From the NCBI RefSeq assembly GCF_030297155.1, contig NZ_AP028067.1, forward strand, positions 434,001 to 498,000: a stretch of DNA of 64,000 nt, read 5' to 3'. The notes under the pieces were generated by a model, which was not told the DNA's origin, did not search any database, and worked only from the letters and a program-made list of their open reading frames with translations. Positions 9,589 through 18,138 of the stretch are shown here, piece by piece. Positions within the stretch are counted from its first letter, which is position 1, and each line of letters opens with the position of its first letter. The position numbers and the translations under genes were made by a program. This stretch comes from Vibrio sp. FE10. GTDB lineage: Bacteria; Pseudomonadota; Gammaproteobacteria; Enterobacterales; Vibrionaceae.

Positions 9589-10032
9589 TTAAGCGAGTTT
9601 AGAACGAACTAAACCACTAACTTTTCCCATATCTGCACGCCCTTGAATTTGTGGTTTCAAGATAGCCATTACTTTACCCATGTCTTGCATGCCCGCAGGT
9701 TGAGCTTCCGCGATTGCGCTATCAAGTAGTGCAACAACTTCTTCTTCAGTTAACGGTTGAGGCATAAAGCCTTCAAGTACAGTAATTTCTGCTTTTTCCA
9801 CGTCAGCAAGATCTTGACGATTTGCTGATTCATATTGAGCAACAGAATCGCGACGTTGCTTAACCATTTTAACTAATATAGCAATTATGTCGTCGTCGTT
9901 CAGAGTGATCCGTTCGTCAACTTCACGTTGCTTAATTGCTGAAAGAGCTAAGCGGATAGTGCCAAGGCGCGGTTTGTCCTTGGCTTTCATCGCTAATTTT
10001 TGCTCTTCTTTGAGTTGTTCAATAAGAGCCAT
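9589..10032 (-). CDS. yqeY: GatB/YqeY domain protein
   Basis: A 147-residue small helical protein. It contains the YqeY landmarks KDKPRLGTIRLALSAIKQRE near the start and the C-terminal MGKVMAILKPQIQGRADMGKVSG, which resembles the tail domain of the GatB amidotransferase subunit and may contact tRNA. The molecular role is unknown. AAGGA lies a few bases before the ATG. It sits 25 bp after rpsU and before dnaG, a place where E. coli has no such gene, so it travels with translation and replication initiation genes here. Confidence 0.92.
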   Translation of the reverse strand: MALIEQLKEEQKLAMKAKDKPRLGTIRLALSAIKQREVDERITLNDDDIIAILVKMVKQRRDSVAQYESANRQDLADVEKAEITVLEGFMPQPLTEEEVVALLDSAIAEAQPAGMQDMGKVMAILKPQIQGRADMGKVSGLVRSKLA

Positions 10033-10057
10033 AACTCAGTCCTTATGGATTAAGTTA

Positions 10058-10273
10058 TTAGTACAGGCGAACGCGACGTGCGTTTTCGCGAGCTAGCTTC
10101 TTAGCGTGACGCTTTTGAGCTGCTGCTTTAGCGCGTTTGCGAACTGTAGTTGGCTTTTCGTAATGCTCACGACGACGCACTTCAGAAAGGATACCTGCTT
10201 TTTCACAAGAGCGCTTGAAACGACGTAGTGCAACGTCGAACGGTTCGTTTTCACGTACTTTAACTATTGGCAT
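10058..10273 (-). CDS. rpsU: 30S ribosomal protein S21
   Basis: A 71-residue, very basic protein beginning [20 protein letters not shown] and ending in an Arg/Lys-rich tail, the full S21 sequence. S21 is a small-subunit protein near the anti-Shine-Dalgarno region, involved in early translation initiation. It is the first gene of the operon with yqeY, dnaG and rpoD. GAGGTGAAAGG precedes the ATG. It is divergent from tsaD. Confidence 0.99.
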   Translation of the reverse strand: MPIVKVRENEPFDVALRRFKRSCEKAGILSEVRRREHYEKPTTVRKRAKAAAQKRHAKKLARENARRVRLY

Positions 10274-10399
10274 ATGCCTTTCACCTCAGGGGTTATTCAT
10301 TATCGCTGGTCACTCAGTACCAAATCAGAGAAGTTACCCATCGAGCTAACTCTCTATTCGCGTTTGGCCATTAACCAGCTTGATCAAAAATGGTGCGGA

Positions 10400-10429
10400 A
10401 TTTTAATCCGATCACAGTGGCTTTGTAAA
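10400..10429 (-). promoter_or_regulatory. Likely promoter of the rpsU operon
   Basis: TTTACA (10424-10429) and TAAAAT (10400-10405) on the minus strand are 18 bp apart, giving a leader of about 120 nt before rpsU. A TATAGT at 10444-10449 on the plus strand could serve tsaD, but its -35 box is weak. Confidence 0.5.
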
Positions 10430-10531
10430 GCACTTTGTCGATTATAGTCTGTACAATATTTGTTTGAAGAGCTTAGGCAGGGTAATATTGCGCTAATTTC
10501 CCATTTTAGACGAAAGCGTGCCGAGAAAATT

Positions 10532-11548
10532 ATGCGCATTATTGGTATTGAAACCTCTTGTGATGAGACAGGAATTGCGATTTATGATGATGAGCAAGGC
10601 CTGCTTTCTCATCAATTATACAGTCAAGTTAAGCTGCACGCCGATTATGGTGGTGTGGTTCCTGAGTTGGCATCGCGTGACCACGTAAAAAAGACCATCC
10701 CACTGATTAAAGCGGCATTGGCTGAAGCGAATCTCACGTCAAAAGACATTGATGGTGTGGCTTACACTGCGGGACCTGGTTTAGTTGGTGCTCTACTGGT
10801 TGGTGCAACCATTGGTCGCAGTATCGCTTATGCTTGGGGTGTGCCAGCTGTACCTGTTCACCACATGGAAGGTCACCTTCTTGCTCCTATGTTAGAAGAT
10901 AACCCGCCACCATTCCCATTTGTAGCTCTGCTAGTTTCTGGCGGACATACCATGATGGTAGAAGTGAAGGGCATCGGCGAGTATCGAATTCTTGGTGAAT
11001 CGATTGATGATGCTGCAGGTGAAGCATTTGATAAAACCGCGAAGTTGATGGGCTTAGATTACCCAGGTGGTCCATTGCTGTCTCGTTTAGCAGAAAAAGG
11101 CACACCAGGTCGTTTTAAGTTCCCGCGTCCAATGACCGATCGCCCGGGACTCGATATGAGCTTTTCTGGTCTAAAGACATTTGCTGCGAACACCATTCGT
11201 GCGAATGACAACGACGATCAGACGCGTGCTGATATCGCTTACGCTTTCCAAGAGGCCGTTTGTGCGACCTTGGTAATTAAATGTAAGCGTGCCTTGGCGG
11301 AAACGGGCATGAAACGTATAGTGATTGCTGGTGGCGTAAGTGCCAACAAACAGCTACGTATTGAGCTTGAAGCGTTGGCGAAGAAAATTGGTGGTGAGGT
11401 TTATTACCCACGAACTGAGTTCTGTACTGATAACGGTGCGATGATTGCTTATGCGGGTATGCAACGCCTTAAAAATGGTGAAACGGCTGATTTGTCTGTT
11501 CATGCCACGCCGCGTTGGCCAATTGACCAACTAGAGCCAATTGCTTAA
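10532..11548 (+). CDS. tsaD: tRNA threonylcarbamoyladenosine (t6A37) transferase subunit
   Basis: TsaD, with TsaB and TsaE, transfers the threonylcarbamoyl group to A37 of tRNAs that read ANN codons. The start is placed at ATG 10532, giving [20 protein letters not shown] and 338 residues, the E. coli length. An upstream in-frame ATG would add 24 residues with no family match. The ASKHA-fold metal motif is HHMEGH, and [19 protein letters not shown] and [12 protein letters not shown] are present. It is divergent from rpsU, an arrangement shared with many gammaproteobacteria. Confidence 0.97.
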   Translation: MRIIGIETSCDETGIAIYDDEQGLLSHQLYSQVKLHADYGGVVPELASRDHVKKTIPLIKAALAEANLTSKDIDGVAYTAGPGLVGALLVGATIGRSIAYAWGVPAVPVHHMEGHLLAPMLEDNPPPFPFVALLVSGGHTMMVEVKGIGEYRILGESIDDAAGEAFDKTAKLMGLDYPGGPLLSRLAEKGTPGRFKFPRPMTDRPGLDMSFSGLKTFAANTIRANDNDDQTRADIAYAFQEAVCATLVIKCKRALAETGMKRIVIAGGVSANKQLRIELEALAKKIGGEVYYPRTEFCTDNGAMIAYAGMQRLKNGETADLSVHATPRWPIDQLEPIA

Positions 11549-11621
11549 CTAGTCGCAATCGTTCAACGAGAACCTGTTGATCAACAAAAGCTAAGCGCAG
11601 AATAAACCATAGCATTTCGAT

Positions 11622-11648
11622 AAACGGTCGCCTTGAGCGGCCGTTTTT
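11622..11648 (+). terminator. Terminator after tsaD
   Basis: AAACGGTCGC pairs with GCGGCCGTTT (one G-T pair) around a 5-nt loop, with the T run starting inside the stem end. Confidence 0.85.
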
Positions 11649-11708
11649 ATATCCTAGCTTACCGACTATATGTCGATAAATAATTGCCGATAGAGATTAG
11701 GGAAGAAA

Positions 11709-12524
11709 ATGAATAAGTTCACTGTAGATAACCAGTCGATGACGTACCTAGATGAAGGTCAAGGCCCTGTTGTTGTATTTGGCCACAGCTATCTTTGGGA
11801 TAGTGCAATGTGGCAGCCACAGGTCGAGGCTCTAAAAGCTCAGTATCGCTGTATTGTTCCAGAGCTTTGGTCTCATGGTGAATCACAAGCCGCGCCGAAC
11901 TCGATGCATAACCTGAAAGATTACGCTCAACACATTTTGGATCTCCTTGATCATTTAGAAATCGAAGAGTTTTCCGTTGTCGGCTTATCGGTGGGCGGTA
12001 TGTGGGGAACAGAACTAGCGGAGTTAGCGCCTGCGCGAATCCAGTCTTTGGTGCTTATGGATACCTTTGTTGGTTTAGAGCCAGAAGTTGCCCATGCTAA
12101 ATACTTCAGCATGTTAGACACCATTACTCAAACAAAAATGGTTCCTCAACCGATTGTTGAAGCCGTGGTTCCACTATTCTTCGCCAATGACGCTCACACA
12201 AACTCACCAGCTTTGGTTGAGAGCTTTACTCAGCATTTGTCTGAACTTCAGGGTGATACAGCGGAAGAAGTCGCGCGAATCGGTCGAATGGTATTTGGGC
12301 GTCGCGATATGATTGAAGTGGTAGAGAACTTTGCACTGCCAGTTTTGATTGCTGTAGGGCAAGAGGATAAGCCACGTCCGGCACTTGAATCATACCTAAT
12401 GCATGATTGCATTACGGGCAGTGAGTTAGTGGTGATTCCAGGTGCTGGTCATATTAGCTCGCTTGAGCAACCAGAGTTTGTGAACACAATGCTGAAGACG
12501 TTTTTAGATAAACATCTGCTGTAA
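11709..12524 (+). CDS. Alpha/beta hydrolase of unknown substrate
   Basis: A 271-residue single-domain alpha/beta hydrolase. The oxyanion-side motif is VVFGHSYLWDSAMW, the nucleophile elbow is GLSVGG with Ser94, and the catalytic His lies in PGAGHISSLEQPE near the C terminus, with an acidic residue expected in the VLIAVGQEDKPRP segment. No signal peptide is seen, so it is probably cytosolic. It resembles the 3-oxoadipate enol-lactonase and esterase group, but no pathway neighbours support a substrate. GGGAAG lies just before the ATG. It has terminators on both sides and so is probably transcribed alone. Confidence 0.85.
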   Translation: MNKFTVDNQSMTYLDEGQGPVVVFGHSYLWDSAMWQPQVEALKAQYRCIVPELWSHGESQAAPNSMHNLKDYAQHILDLLDHLEIEEFSVVGLSVGGMWGTELAELAPARIQSLVLMDTFVGLEPEVAHAKYFSMLDTITQTKMVPQPIVEAVVPLFFANDAHTNSPALVESFTQHLSELQGDTAEEVARIGRMVFGRRDMIEVVENFALPVLIAVGQEDKPRPALESYLMHDCITGSELVVIPGAGHISSLEQPEFVNTMLKTFLDKHLL

Positions 12525-12597
12525 GTTCTTAAAGACTGAATAGTATTGATCGACTGAGATTTGTGTCGGTTTGAATTTATCTCGGTTTAAAAATAGT

Positions 12598-12632
12598 TCG
12601 GCTTAGACATGACAGTTTAAGCCGATTTTTTT
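12598..12632 (+). terminator. Terminator between the hydrolase and plsY, usable from both sides
   Basis: TCGGCTTA (12598-12605) pairs with TAAGCCGA (12618-12625) around a 12-nt loop, followed by T residues on the plus strand. The right arm overlaps the plsY stop codon. Confidence 0.75.
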
Positions 12633-13213
12633 TGTCCGAGTTTTGGCTCGCTGCCATCGAGAAGGCGGCGGATATTCTGATGGTGACGCAACACAATCAA
12701 GCAACACAGCATGGCCACTGGCAGCGTATATTGTGGTTTGACTAACCAAGCGTAGAAAGGCGCAAGTAAGACGGTGACCAGTGCCGCCAATGAAGAGTAG
12801 CGAAACAAAAACGCGACCACTAACCAAGTCGCCATGATCATGCCTGTTAAATCGAATCCAATTGGGGCGATGGCTCCGAGTGCGGTTGCGACGCCTTTAC
12901 CACCTTTGAAGTGGAAGAAGATTGGATACATATGACCAAGACACGCCGCTATCGCGACAACACCTAAAATGATCGGGTCGATTTTGAGGTAGTAGCCAAG
13001 CCAGACTGGAATGGTACCTTTAAGCATGTCACACAAAAGGACGGCAGCAGCTGCGCCTTTACCGCCAACACGCAGAACATTGGTTGCTCCAGGGTTGTTA
13101 GAACCTACCGTTCGAGGATCAGGGAGTCTTAAAACTCGGCATATCAAGACCGCACTCGAGATTGAACCTAGTAAATAGGCAGCAATGATCATGATGAGAG
13201 CCAAAGGGGTCAT
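12617..13213 (-). CDS. plsY: Acyl-phosphate:glycerol-3-phosphate acyltransferase
   Basis: PlsY acylates glycerol-3-phosphate from acyl-phosphate, the first step of phospholipid synthesis in the PlsX/PlsY route. The 198-residue membrane protein has about five hydrophobic segments and the three family motifs: [11 protein letters not shown] near the start, the glycine-rich [12 protein letters not shown], and [18 protein letters not shown] precedes the ATG. It is divergent from folB across about 137 bp, the arrangement also seen in E. coli. Confidence 0.97.
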   Translation of the reverse strand: MTPLALIMIIAAYLLGSISSAVLICRVLRLPDPRTVGSNNPGATNVLRVGGKGAAAAVLLCDMLKGTIPVWLGYYLKIDPIILGVVAIAACLGHMYPIFFHFKGGKGVATALGAIAPIGFDLTGMIMATWLVVAFLFRYSSLAALVTVLLAPFYAWLVKPQYTLPVAMLCCLIVLRHHQNIRRLLDGSEPKLGQKKSA

Positions 13214-13350
13214 GTCTGTCCTTAACGGTTATAAGCCTAACGATGGGAAAATAATGCTCAATCCCAGAGTAATTGATATCATATCCGGAATTACGCAAAT
13301 AATACGTTTTTTTCCCCCATATGGGTATCCGACCTCTAAAAGGACAAGTC

Positions 13351-13710
13351 ATGGCACTGGATAAAGTTTTCATTGAACAGCTAGAAGTAATTACAACGAT
13401 CGGTGTTTACGATTGGGAACAAGAGATTAAACAAAAACTTGTGCTTGATATTGAAATGGCTCATGACAATCGCCCTGCGGGTAAAAGTGACGATGTGGTT
13501 GATGCCTTGGACTACTCGACGGTAAGTACTGCTGTGCTGGATCATATTGCTAATGGCCGATTTCTATTGGTTGAGCGTGTGGCAGAAGAAGTCGCTGAAC
13601 TAATCATGACTCAGTTCTCAGTACCTTGGATCAAAATCCGTTTAGCTAAGCCTGGCGCAGTGCCTCAAGCAAAAGCTGTAGGCGTGATCATCGAAAGAGG
13701 TCAGGCATGA
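13351..13710 (+). CDS. folB: Dihydroneopterin aldolase
   Basis: FolB cleaves 7,8-dihydroneopterin to 6-hydroxymethyl-dihydropterin and glycolaldehyde in folate synthesis. The start is ATG 13351, giving MALDKVFIEQLEVITTIGVY and 119 residues. AAAGGA lies directly before it, and the sequence upstream of this ATG has no family match. The motif TTIGVYDWEQ, the catalytic region LLVERVAEEVAEL and the C-terminal KPGAVPQAKAVGVIIER are all present. It overlaps folK by four bases (ATGA), so the two are translationally coupled and encode successive steps of the pathway. Confidence 0.97.
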   Translation: MALDKVFIEQLEVITTIGVYDWEQEIKQKLVLDIEMAHDNRPAGKSDDVVDALDYSTVSTAVLDHIANGRFLLVERVAEEVAELIMTQFSVPWIKIRLAKPGAVPQAKAVGVIIERGQA

Positions 13711-14189
13711 CAATAGCCTATGTTGGTGTTGGCACGAACATAGACCGCGACAAGCATGCAAAGGTGGCATGGACAGAGCTTCAATCGTTAGGGACTAACC
13801 TTAAATGCTCTAAAATCTATCACTGTGAGCCTGTTGGGTTTAAAAGCCACTCGTTTTATAACTTTGTGATAGAGCTTGATACTCCGTTGTCATTGACGGA
13901 GTTTTCACAACAGTTACGTAAAATTGAGTTTAAATGGGGTCGCTCCCAAGATGCGCATAAACTTCAAGACCGTAAACTCGATCTTGATATTGTGCTGTTT
14001 GGTGAGGCGGTTTCTGCGAGTGATCCAGAATTACCACGTAGTGATATCTATAAATATCCTTTTGTAACACAACCACTTTATGATCTTTGTCCTGCGAGAG
14101 TGATCCCGCAAGACGGAAGAACCGTCGGTGATATATGGCAGAATATGCAGCAATTAGACTCGCTCTCTGTCGTAGACATAAAACTATAA
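13707..14189 (+). CDS. folK: 2-amino-4-hydroxy-6-hydroxymethyldihydropteridine pyrophosphokinase
   Basis: FolK transfers pyrophosphate from ATP to the product of FolB. The 160 residues contain the HPPK signature near RKLDLDIVLFG, where two Asp residues bind Mg, together with YVGVGTNIDR at the start and YKYPFVTQPLYDLCP. It is shifted relative to typical FolK by a slightly divergent N-terminal part (VGVGTNID rather than ALGSNL), but all key positions are there. The gene starts inside the folB stop region and is followed 15 bp later by uppP. Confidence 0.9.
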   Translation: MTIAYVGVGTNIDRDKHAKVAWTELQSLGTNLKCSKIYHCEPVGFKSHSFYNFVIELDTPLSLTEFSQQLRKIEFKWGRSQDAHKLQDRKLDLDIVLFGEAVSASDPELPRSDIYKYPFVTQPLYDLCPARVIPQDGRTVGDIWQNMQQLDSLSVVDIKL

Positions 14190-14204
14190 TTTTTAAGGTA
14201 AGTA

Positions 14205-15008
14205 ATGAGTTATTTTGAAGCGTTTATATTGGCGTTGGTGCAAGGCTTTACTGAATTCCTGCCTATTTCCAGTTCGGCACACTTAATCCTTCCTTCTGCT
14301 GTTTTAGGCTGGGAAGATCAAGGTTTGGCTTTTGATGTCGCGGTCCATGTCGGTACTTTGGCTGCCGTGGTTATTTATTTCCGCAAAGAAGTGGTGTCTC
14401 TTTTGGGCGCTTTCTTTGGATCTATTTTTAAGGGCGATCGCAGCAAAGAAGCGAAGCTAGCGTGGATGATCATTCTCGCGACGATTCCTGCGTGTATCTT
14501 TGGTTTGTTGATGAAAGATATTGTTGAGATCTACTTACGCAGTGCGTGGGTGATTGCAACGACCACCATCATCTTTGGCCTATTGCTATGGTGGGTGGAT
14601 AAGAACTCAAGCCTGCGTGATGACGAATACCAAGCGGGTTGGAAAAAGGCGTTGTTTATCGGTCTTGCTCAGGCAATGGCGATCATCCCTGGAACATCGC
14701 GTTCTGGTGCGACGATTACGGCCGCGCTTTATCTTGGTTTTACACGTGAAGCCGCTGCTCGATTCTCTTTCTTGATGTCTATCCCAATCATCACTCTAGC
14801 TGGTGGTTACTTAGGTCTTAAGTTGGTGACAAGCGGTGACCCAATCCATGTTGGCACTCTGCTAACGGGTGTTGCGGTGTCTTTCATCAGTGCTTATATC
14901 TGTATTCACTTCTTCTTGAAGCTTATCTCGCGTATGGGTATGACACCGTTTGTTATCTACCGCCTGATTTTAGGTTGTGGTCTGTTTGCTTTCTTAATGA
15001 TGCAGTAA
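14205..15008 (+). CDS. uppP: Undecaprenyl-diphosphate phosphatase
   Basis: UppP (BacA) dephosphorylates undecaprenyl diphosphate at the inner membrane to recycle the lipid carrier for peptidoglycan and O antigen. The 267-residue protein is strongly hydrophobic, with about eight membrane segments and both signature loops: [16 protein letters not shown] at the N terminus and [16 protein letters not shown] around residues 160-175. TAAGG lies 8 bp before the ATG. It is the last gene of folB-folK-uppP and is followed by a terminator. Confidence 0.98.
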   Translation: MSYFEAFILALVQGFTEFLPISSSAHLILPSAVLGWEDQGLAFDVAVHVGTLAAVVIYFRKEVVSLLGAFFGSIFKGDRSKEAKLAWMIILATIPACIFGLLMKDIVEIYLRSAWVIATTTIIFGLLLWWVDKNSSLRDDEYQAGWKKALFIGLAQAMAIIPGTSRSGATITAALYLGFTREAAARFSFLMSIPIITLAGGYLGLKLVTSGDPIHVGTLLTGVAVSFISAYICIHFFLKLISRMGMTPFVIYRLILGCGLFAFLMMQ

Positions 15009-15043
15009 TAAGTGCTTATGCAGCACCCTACAAGTTGAAATGA

Positions 15044-15068
15044 AAAACCCGCTTAGTCGCGGGTTTTT
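15044..15068 (+). terminator. Bidirectional terminator between uppP and cca
   Basis: AAAACCCGC pairs with GCGGGTTTT around a 6-nt loop, with T runs on both strands. The two flanking genes converge on it. Confidence 0.9.
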
Positions 15069-15096
15069 TAATGCGTATTTACTGGCGTAGTGAAGA

Positions 15097-16365
15097 TTAA
15101 CTGTTAGATAGTTCTGATAACGCGCTCTCAATCGCGACAGCTCTGCGTTTCTCTTGTTCTTCTCTAATATCTTTACCTTGAAAGCCATCTGAAATAATCG
15201 ATTTCACTTCGACTTGAAGCGCTGCTTGGTAAGCCACTTCAAAACGCGCTTTCTGAGGGTAAGGCTGATCTTCTAATCCTTTACGGCCAGCATGATCGGC
15301 TTGGCAGCAAAGCAAGATGTCATTGAGCCTGTCTGGTTTACGCCAAACATCAAACTTGTTCAGAACCTTGAGGAAAGTTGTAGGTTTGAGTTCTCCTGCG
15401 CGATGGATATTAGAGTGTTGCTCACACACTAACAGCGCGAGGTCTCTGAATTCATTAGGCACTCTTACTCTTTCACACAGCTTCTTAATGATCTTCAAGC
15501 CAGTATGACAATGCATTTTGTGGCTTGGCCATTCGGCTTGTGGTGTGACGCCTTTACCCAAGTCATGCACTTGAGCTGCAAAACGTACTGGTAGCGATGA
15601 GCTTAATAGCGCAGCTTGCTGAGCAACCATCAGAGTGTGAATGCCAGTATCGATCTCTGGGTGCCATTTTTCAGGTTGAGGTACGCCAAATAGAGCGTCA
15701 ATCTCAGGTAAAACAACCGCCAATGCGCCACATTCTCTTAAAACGGAAAGGAACACTTCAGGGTGCGGTGTACTAAGCGACTTATGCCACTCTTGCCAAA
15801 CACGCTCAGCCGTGAGGTGTGCCAGTTCTCCAGATAGAACGATCTCACTCATCATCAGCATGGTTTCAGGTGCAATCGTAAAGTTGAGATGGTGAAGTTT
15901 AGCGGCGAAGCGAGCCACACGGAGCACACGAAGAGGATCTTCAACAAAAGCGTCCGAGACGTGTCTTAGAATACGGTTATCAAGATCTTGCTGCCCATGA
16001 TAAGGATCGCAGAGCTCGCCTTTATCATCTTGAGCGATGGCGTTGATCGTGAGATCTCGACGCATCAGATCTTCTTCCAAACTCACGTCCGGAGCAAAAT
16101 AACACTCGAAACCCGTGTAGCCCGAACCTGACTTTCTCTCGGTACGAGCCAGTGCGTGCTCTTCTTTGGTTTTTGGGTGTAAGAATACAGGGAAATCTTT
16201 CCCGACAGCAGTAAAGCCAAGGCTTTCCATTTCTTGAGGGGTACTTCCTACCACGACCCAATCTCTATCATAGCTATCAATATTGAGCAGCTTATCGCGT
16301 ACCGCTCCACCGACTAGGTAGCGCTGTAACCCACGCTCTTTTGGTAGGCTATCGTATATTTGCAA
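15097..16365 (-). CDS. cca: CCA-adding enzyme with HD phosphohydrolase domain
   Basis: Cca adds or repairs the 3' CCA of tRNAs. The nucleotidyltransferase motif LVGGAVRDKLL is followed by DRDWVVVGS, RRDLTINAIA and the EDPLRVLRVARFAA region. The HD domain carries VRFAAQVHDLGKG. I place the start at TTG (16363-16365) because GAGGTGA lies 5 bp upstream and it gives LQIYDSL; total 422 residues. Against E. coli (MKIYLVGG) this leaves about 12 extra residues between the opening IY and LVGG, with no in-frame start that would avoid them. An upstream ATG at 16413 would add 16 more residues. The gene is divergent from gspA. Confidence 0.93.
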   Translation of the reverse strand: MQIYDSLPKERGLQRYLVGGAVRDKLLNIDSYDRDWVVVGSTPQEMESLGFTAVGKDFPVFLHPKTKEEHALARTERKSGSGYTGFECYFAPDVSLEEDLMRRDLTINAIAQDDKGELCDPYHGQQDLDNRILRHVSDAFVEDPLRVLRVARFAAKLHHLNFTIAPETMLMMSEIVLSGELAHLTAERVWQEWHKSLSTPHPEVFLSVLRECGALAVVLPEIDALFGVPQPEKWHPEIDTGIHTLMVAQQAALLSSSLPVRFAAQVHDLGKGVTPQAEWPSHKMHCHTGLKIIKKLCERVRVPNEFRDLALLVCEQHSNIHRAGELKPTTFLKVLNKFDVWRKPDRLNDILLCCQADHAGRKGLEDQPYPQKARFEVAYQAALQVEVKSIISDGFQGKDIREEQEKRRAVAIESALSELSNS

Positions 16366-16449
16366 CTTATCACCTCGAAATGTTTTATCACTGCTGGACT
16401 TTACTGCGAGCAATGGTACTTTCCATTAATCGTAATTATAGGGCAGCAC

Positions 16450-18138
16450 ATGTATAAGGAATATTTTGGCTTCGTTGAGATGCCATTTTCGATTGTACCA
16501 AATTCTCGCTATTTGTTTTTGAGTCAGCGTCACCAAGAAGCGATGCAGAACCTACAAGCCGGTTTAGGCGAGGGTGGGGGCTTTGCGATGCTTACTGGTG
16601 AAGTGGGTACCGGAAAAACAACGGTCGCCAAAGCGATGTTGTCATCACTCGATAATCAGACTCAAGCTGGCCTTATACTTAACCCTACGTTTTCCAATAC
16701 GGATTTACTGGAAGCTATTTGTGATGAGTTCGAGGTCGAGTACCCTGAACGAGCATCGCTGAAACAGCTCAGCCAAGCGATTCATTATTTCCTGTTGGAT
16801 AGCCATGCTGAAGGTATTCAAACCTTACTGGTGATTGACGAGGCCCAACATCTCGCAGCCGATGTGTTGGAGCAGCTACGCCTTCTAACCAATCTAGAAA
16901 CAGACAGTCGTAAGCTGTTAAAAGTGCTGTTGGTTGGTCAACCGGAATTGCAGCAGCATTTACAGACCACTCAGCTACGTCAGCTTGCACAGCGCATTAC
17001 AGGTCGTTATCACTTACTGCCTCTTAATACTGAAGAGACTGGCAAGTACATCGCGTTTCGTTTGGAGACTGCAGGTGGCGAGCAAATGTTATTTTCGAAT
17101 CGTGCTATCAAGCTGATCGCTCAATATACCCATGGTATTCCAAGGCTTATCAATTTGGTGTGTGATAAAGCACTGCAGTTAGCTTTTCATGATGGAGAGC
17201 AAACGCCATCGAATGAGACGGTTAACCGAGCTTGTCAGCAGATCATGGCCTTTCAGGCTGATGTGTATCATGTTGAAAAACAGCACGCAGTTACCGTCGC
17301 ACCAAAACTACTCAAATATGCCGGTTTAGCGACGTTAAGCATTGGCTTAGCCTTTACTACTTTTAACTTTGCCCCGTCATACATTGAGTCATGGCTATCG
17401 ACGAACACTTCAAACGAAGCTAAAACCGAAGTGCTGGCACATGCACAACGCTCATTGGTGGCAGATACGGCTAAGTTAGCGGCAGAGGCTAACTTAGCGG
17501 TAGAACCGAAGCCTTCAAAGTTTGCACTACCACAAGATATTCAACAGCATTTAATGCAAGGAACTAACCGTTCTCTTGCGATTAAAGATCTTTATACCTT
17601 ATGGGGATATCAGTCTTCTTTGCGTGATGGTTTGTGTTTAAGTGAACCTCAAAGCGTGTTCGTGTGTGAGCAACAACAGGCCAACCTAACGGATTTATTG
17701 GAGCTTGGGGTACCTGTGGTTCTCAATCTTGAACTCGAACAAGAGTCGGTATTCGCTGTACTTTATGGAGAGTCTGACGACTCGGTTGAACTACTCATTA
17801 ACGAGAAGTTGTTGGTGATGCCTAAGCGCTCGTTAGAGCAATTGTGGCAAGGCGATTATGTCGCTATTTGGAAACAACCACTGAGAGAAACCCTAAAAGA
17901 GGGTTATCAAGGCGAAGCCGTAACATTATTGGATTTACTGTTGTCTGAAGTGTTAGGTGAAGTCGTTTCAGGAAATGATGTGTTTGATAATGAATTAAAA
18001 ATGAAAGTCGAAGCTTTTCAAACTTGGCAGGGTATGTCTGTGGACGGTATTGCGGGCAAACGTACATTGGCAAGATTGCAAAGGTTGGCTCAACTGGATT
18101 CACCTAAGTTGATGTCACTTGATGGAGGAGCTAGCTAA
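16450..18138 (+). CDS. gspA: Type II secretion ATPase GspA (ExeA family) with peptidoglycan-binding domain
   Basis: GspA with GspB helps the type II secretin pass through and assemble at the peptidoglycan. The start chosen is ATG 16450 (MYKEYFGFVEMPFSIVPNSR), 562 residues; an upstream ATG adds 30 residues overlapping cca. The AAA-type ATPase has Walker A GEVGTGKTT at 50-58 and Walker B LLVIDEAQH. One membrane segment lies near 285-305. The periplasmic part includes a peptidase-C39-like region and a C-terminal peptidoglycan-binding fold (ELKMKVEAFQTWQGMSVDGI). The stop overlaps the gspB start by one base (TAATG). The remaining gsp genes are not in the window. Confidence 0.93.
   Translation: MYKEYFGFVEMPFSIVPNSRYLFLSQRHQEAMQNLQAGLGEGGGFAMLTGEVGTGKTTVAKAMLSSLDNQTQAGLILNPTFSNTDLLEAICDEFEVEYPERASLKQLSQAIHYFLLDSHAEGIQTLLVIDEAQHLAADVLEQLRLLTNLETDSRKLLKVLLVGQPELQQHLQTTQLRQLAQRITGRYHLLPLNTEETGKYIAFRLETAGGEQMLFSNRAIKLIAQYTHGIPRLINLVCDKALQLAFHDGEQTPSNETVNRACQQIMAFQADVYHVEKQHAVTVAPKLLKYAGLATLSIGLAFTTFNFAPSYIESWLSTNTSNEAKTEVLAHAQRSLVADTAKLAAEANLAVEPKPSKFALPQDIQQHLMQGTNRSLAIKDLYTLWGYQSSLRDGLCLSEPQSVFVCEQQQANLTDLLELGVPVVLNLELEQESVFAVLYGESDDSVELLINEKLLVMPKRSLEQLWQGDYVAIWKQPLRETLKEGYQGEAVTLLDLLLSEVLGEVVSGNDVFDNELKMKVEAFQTWQGMSVDGIAGKRTLARLQRLAQLDSPKLMSLDGGAS

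Noticed and set aside
10460..10531. N-terminal extension of tsaD by 24 residues
   Set aside because: The family starts at [14 protein letters not shown], and the upstream codons lack similarity or a clear ribosome binding site.
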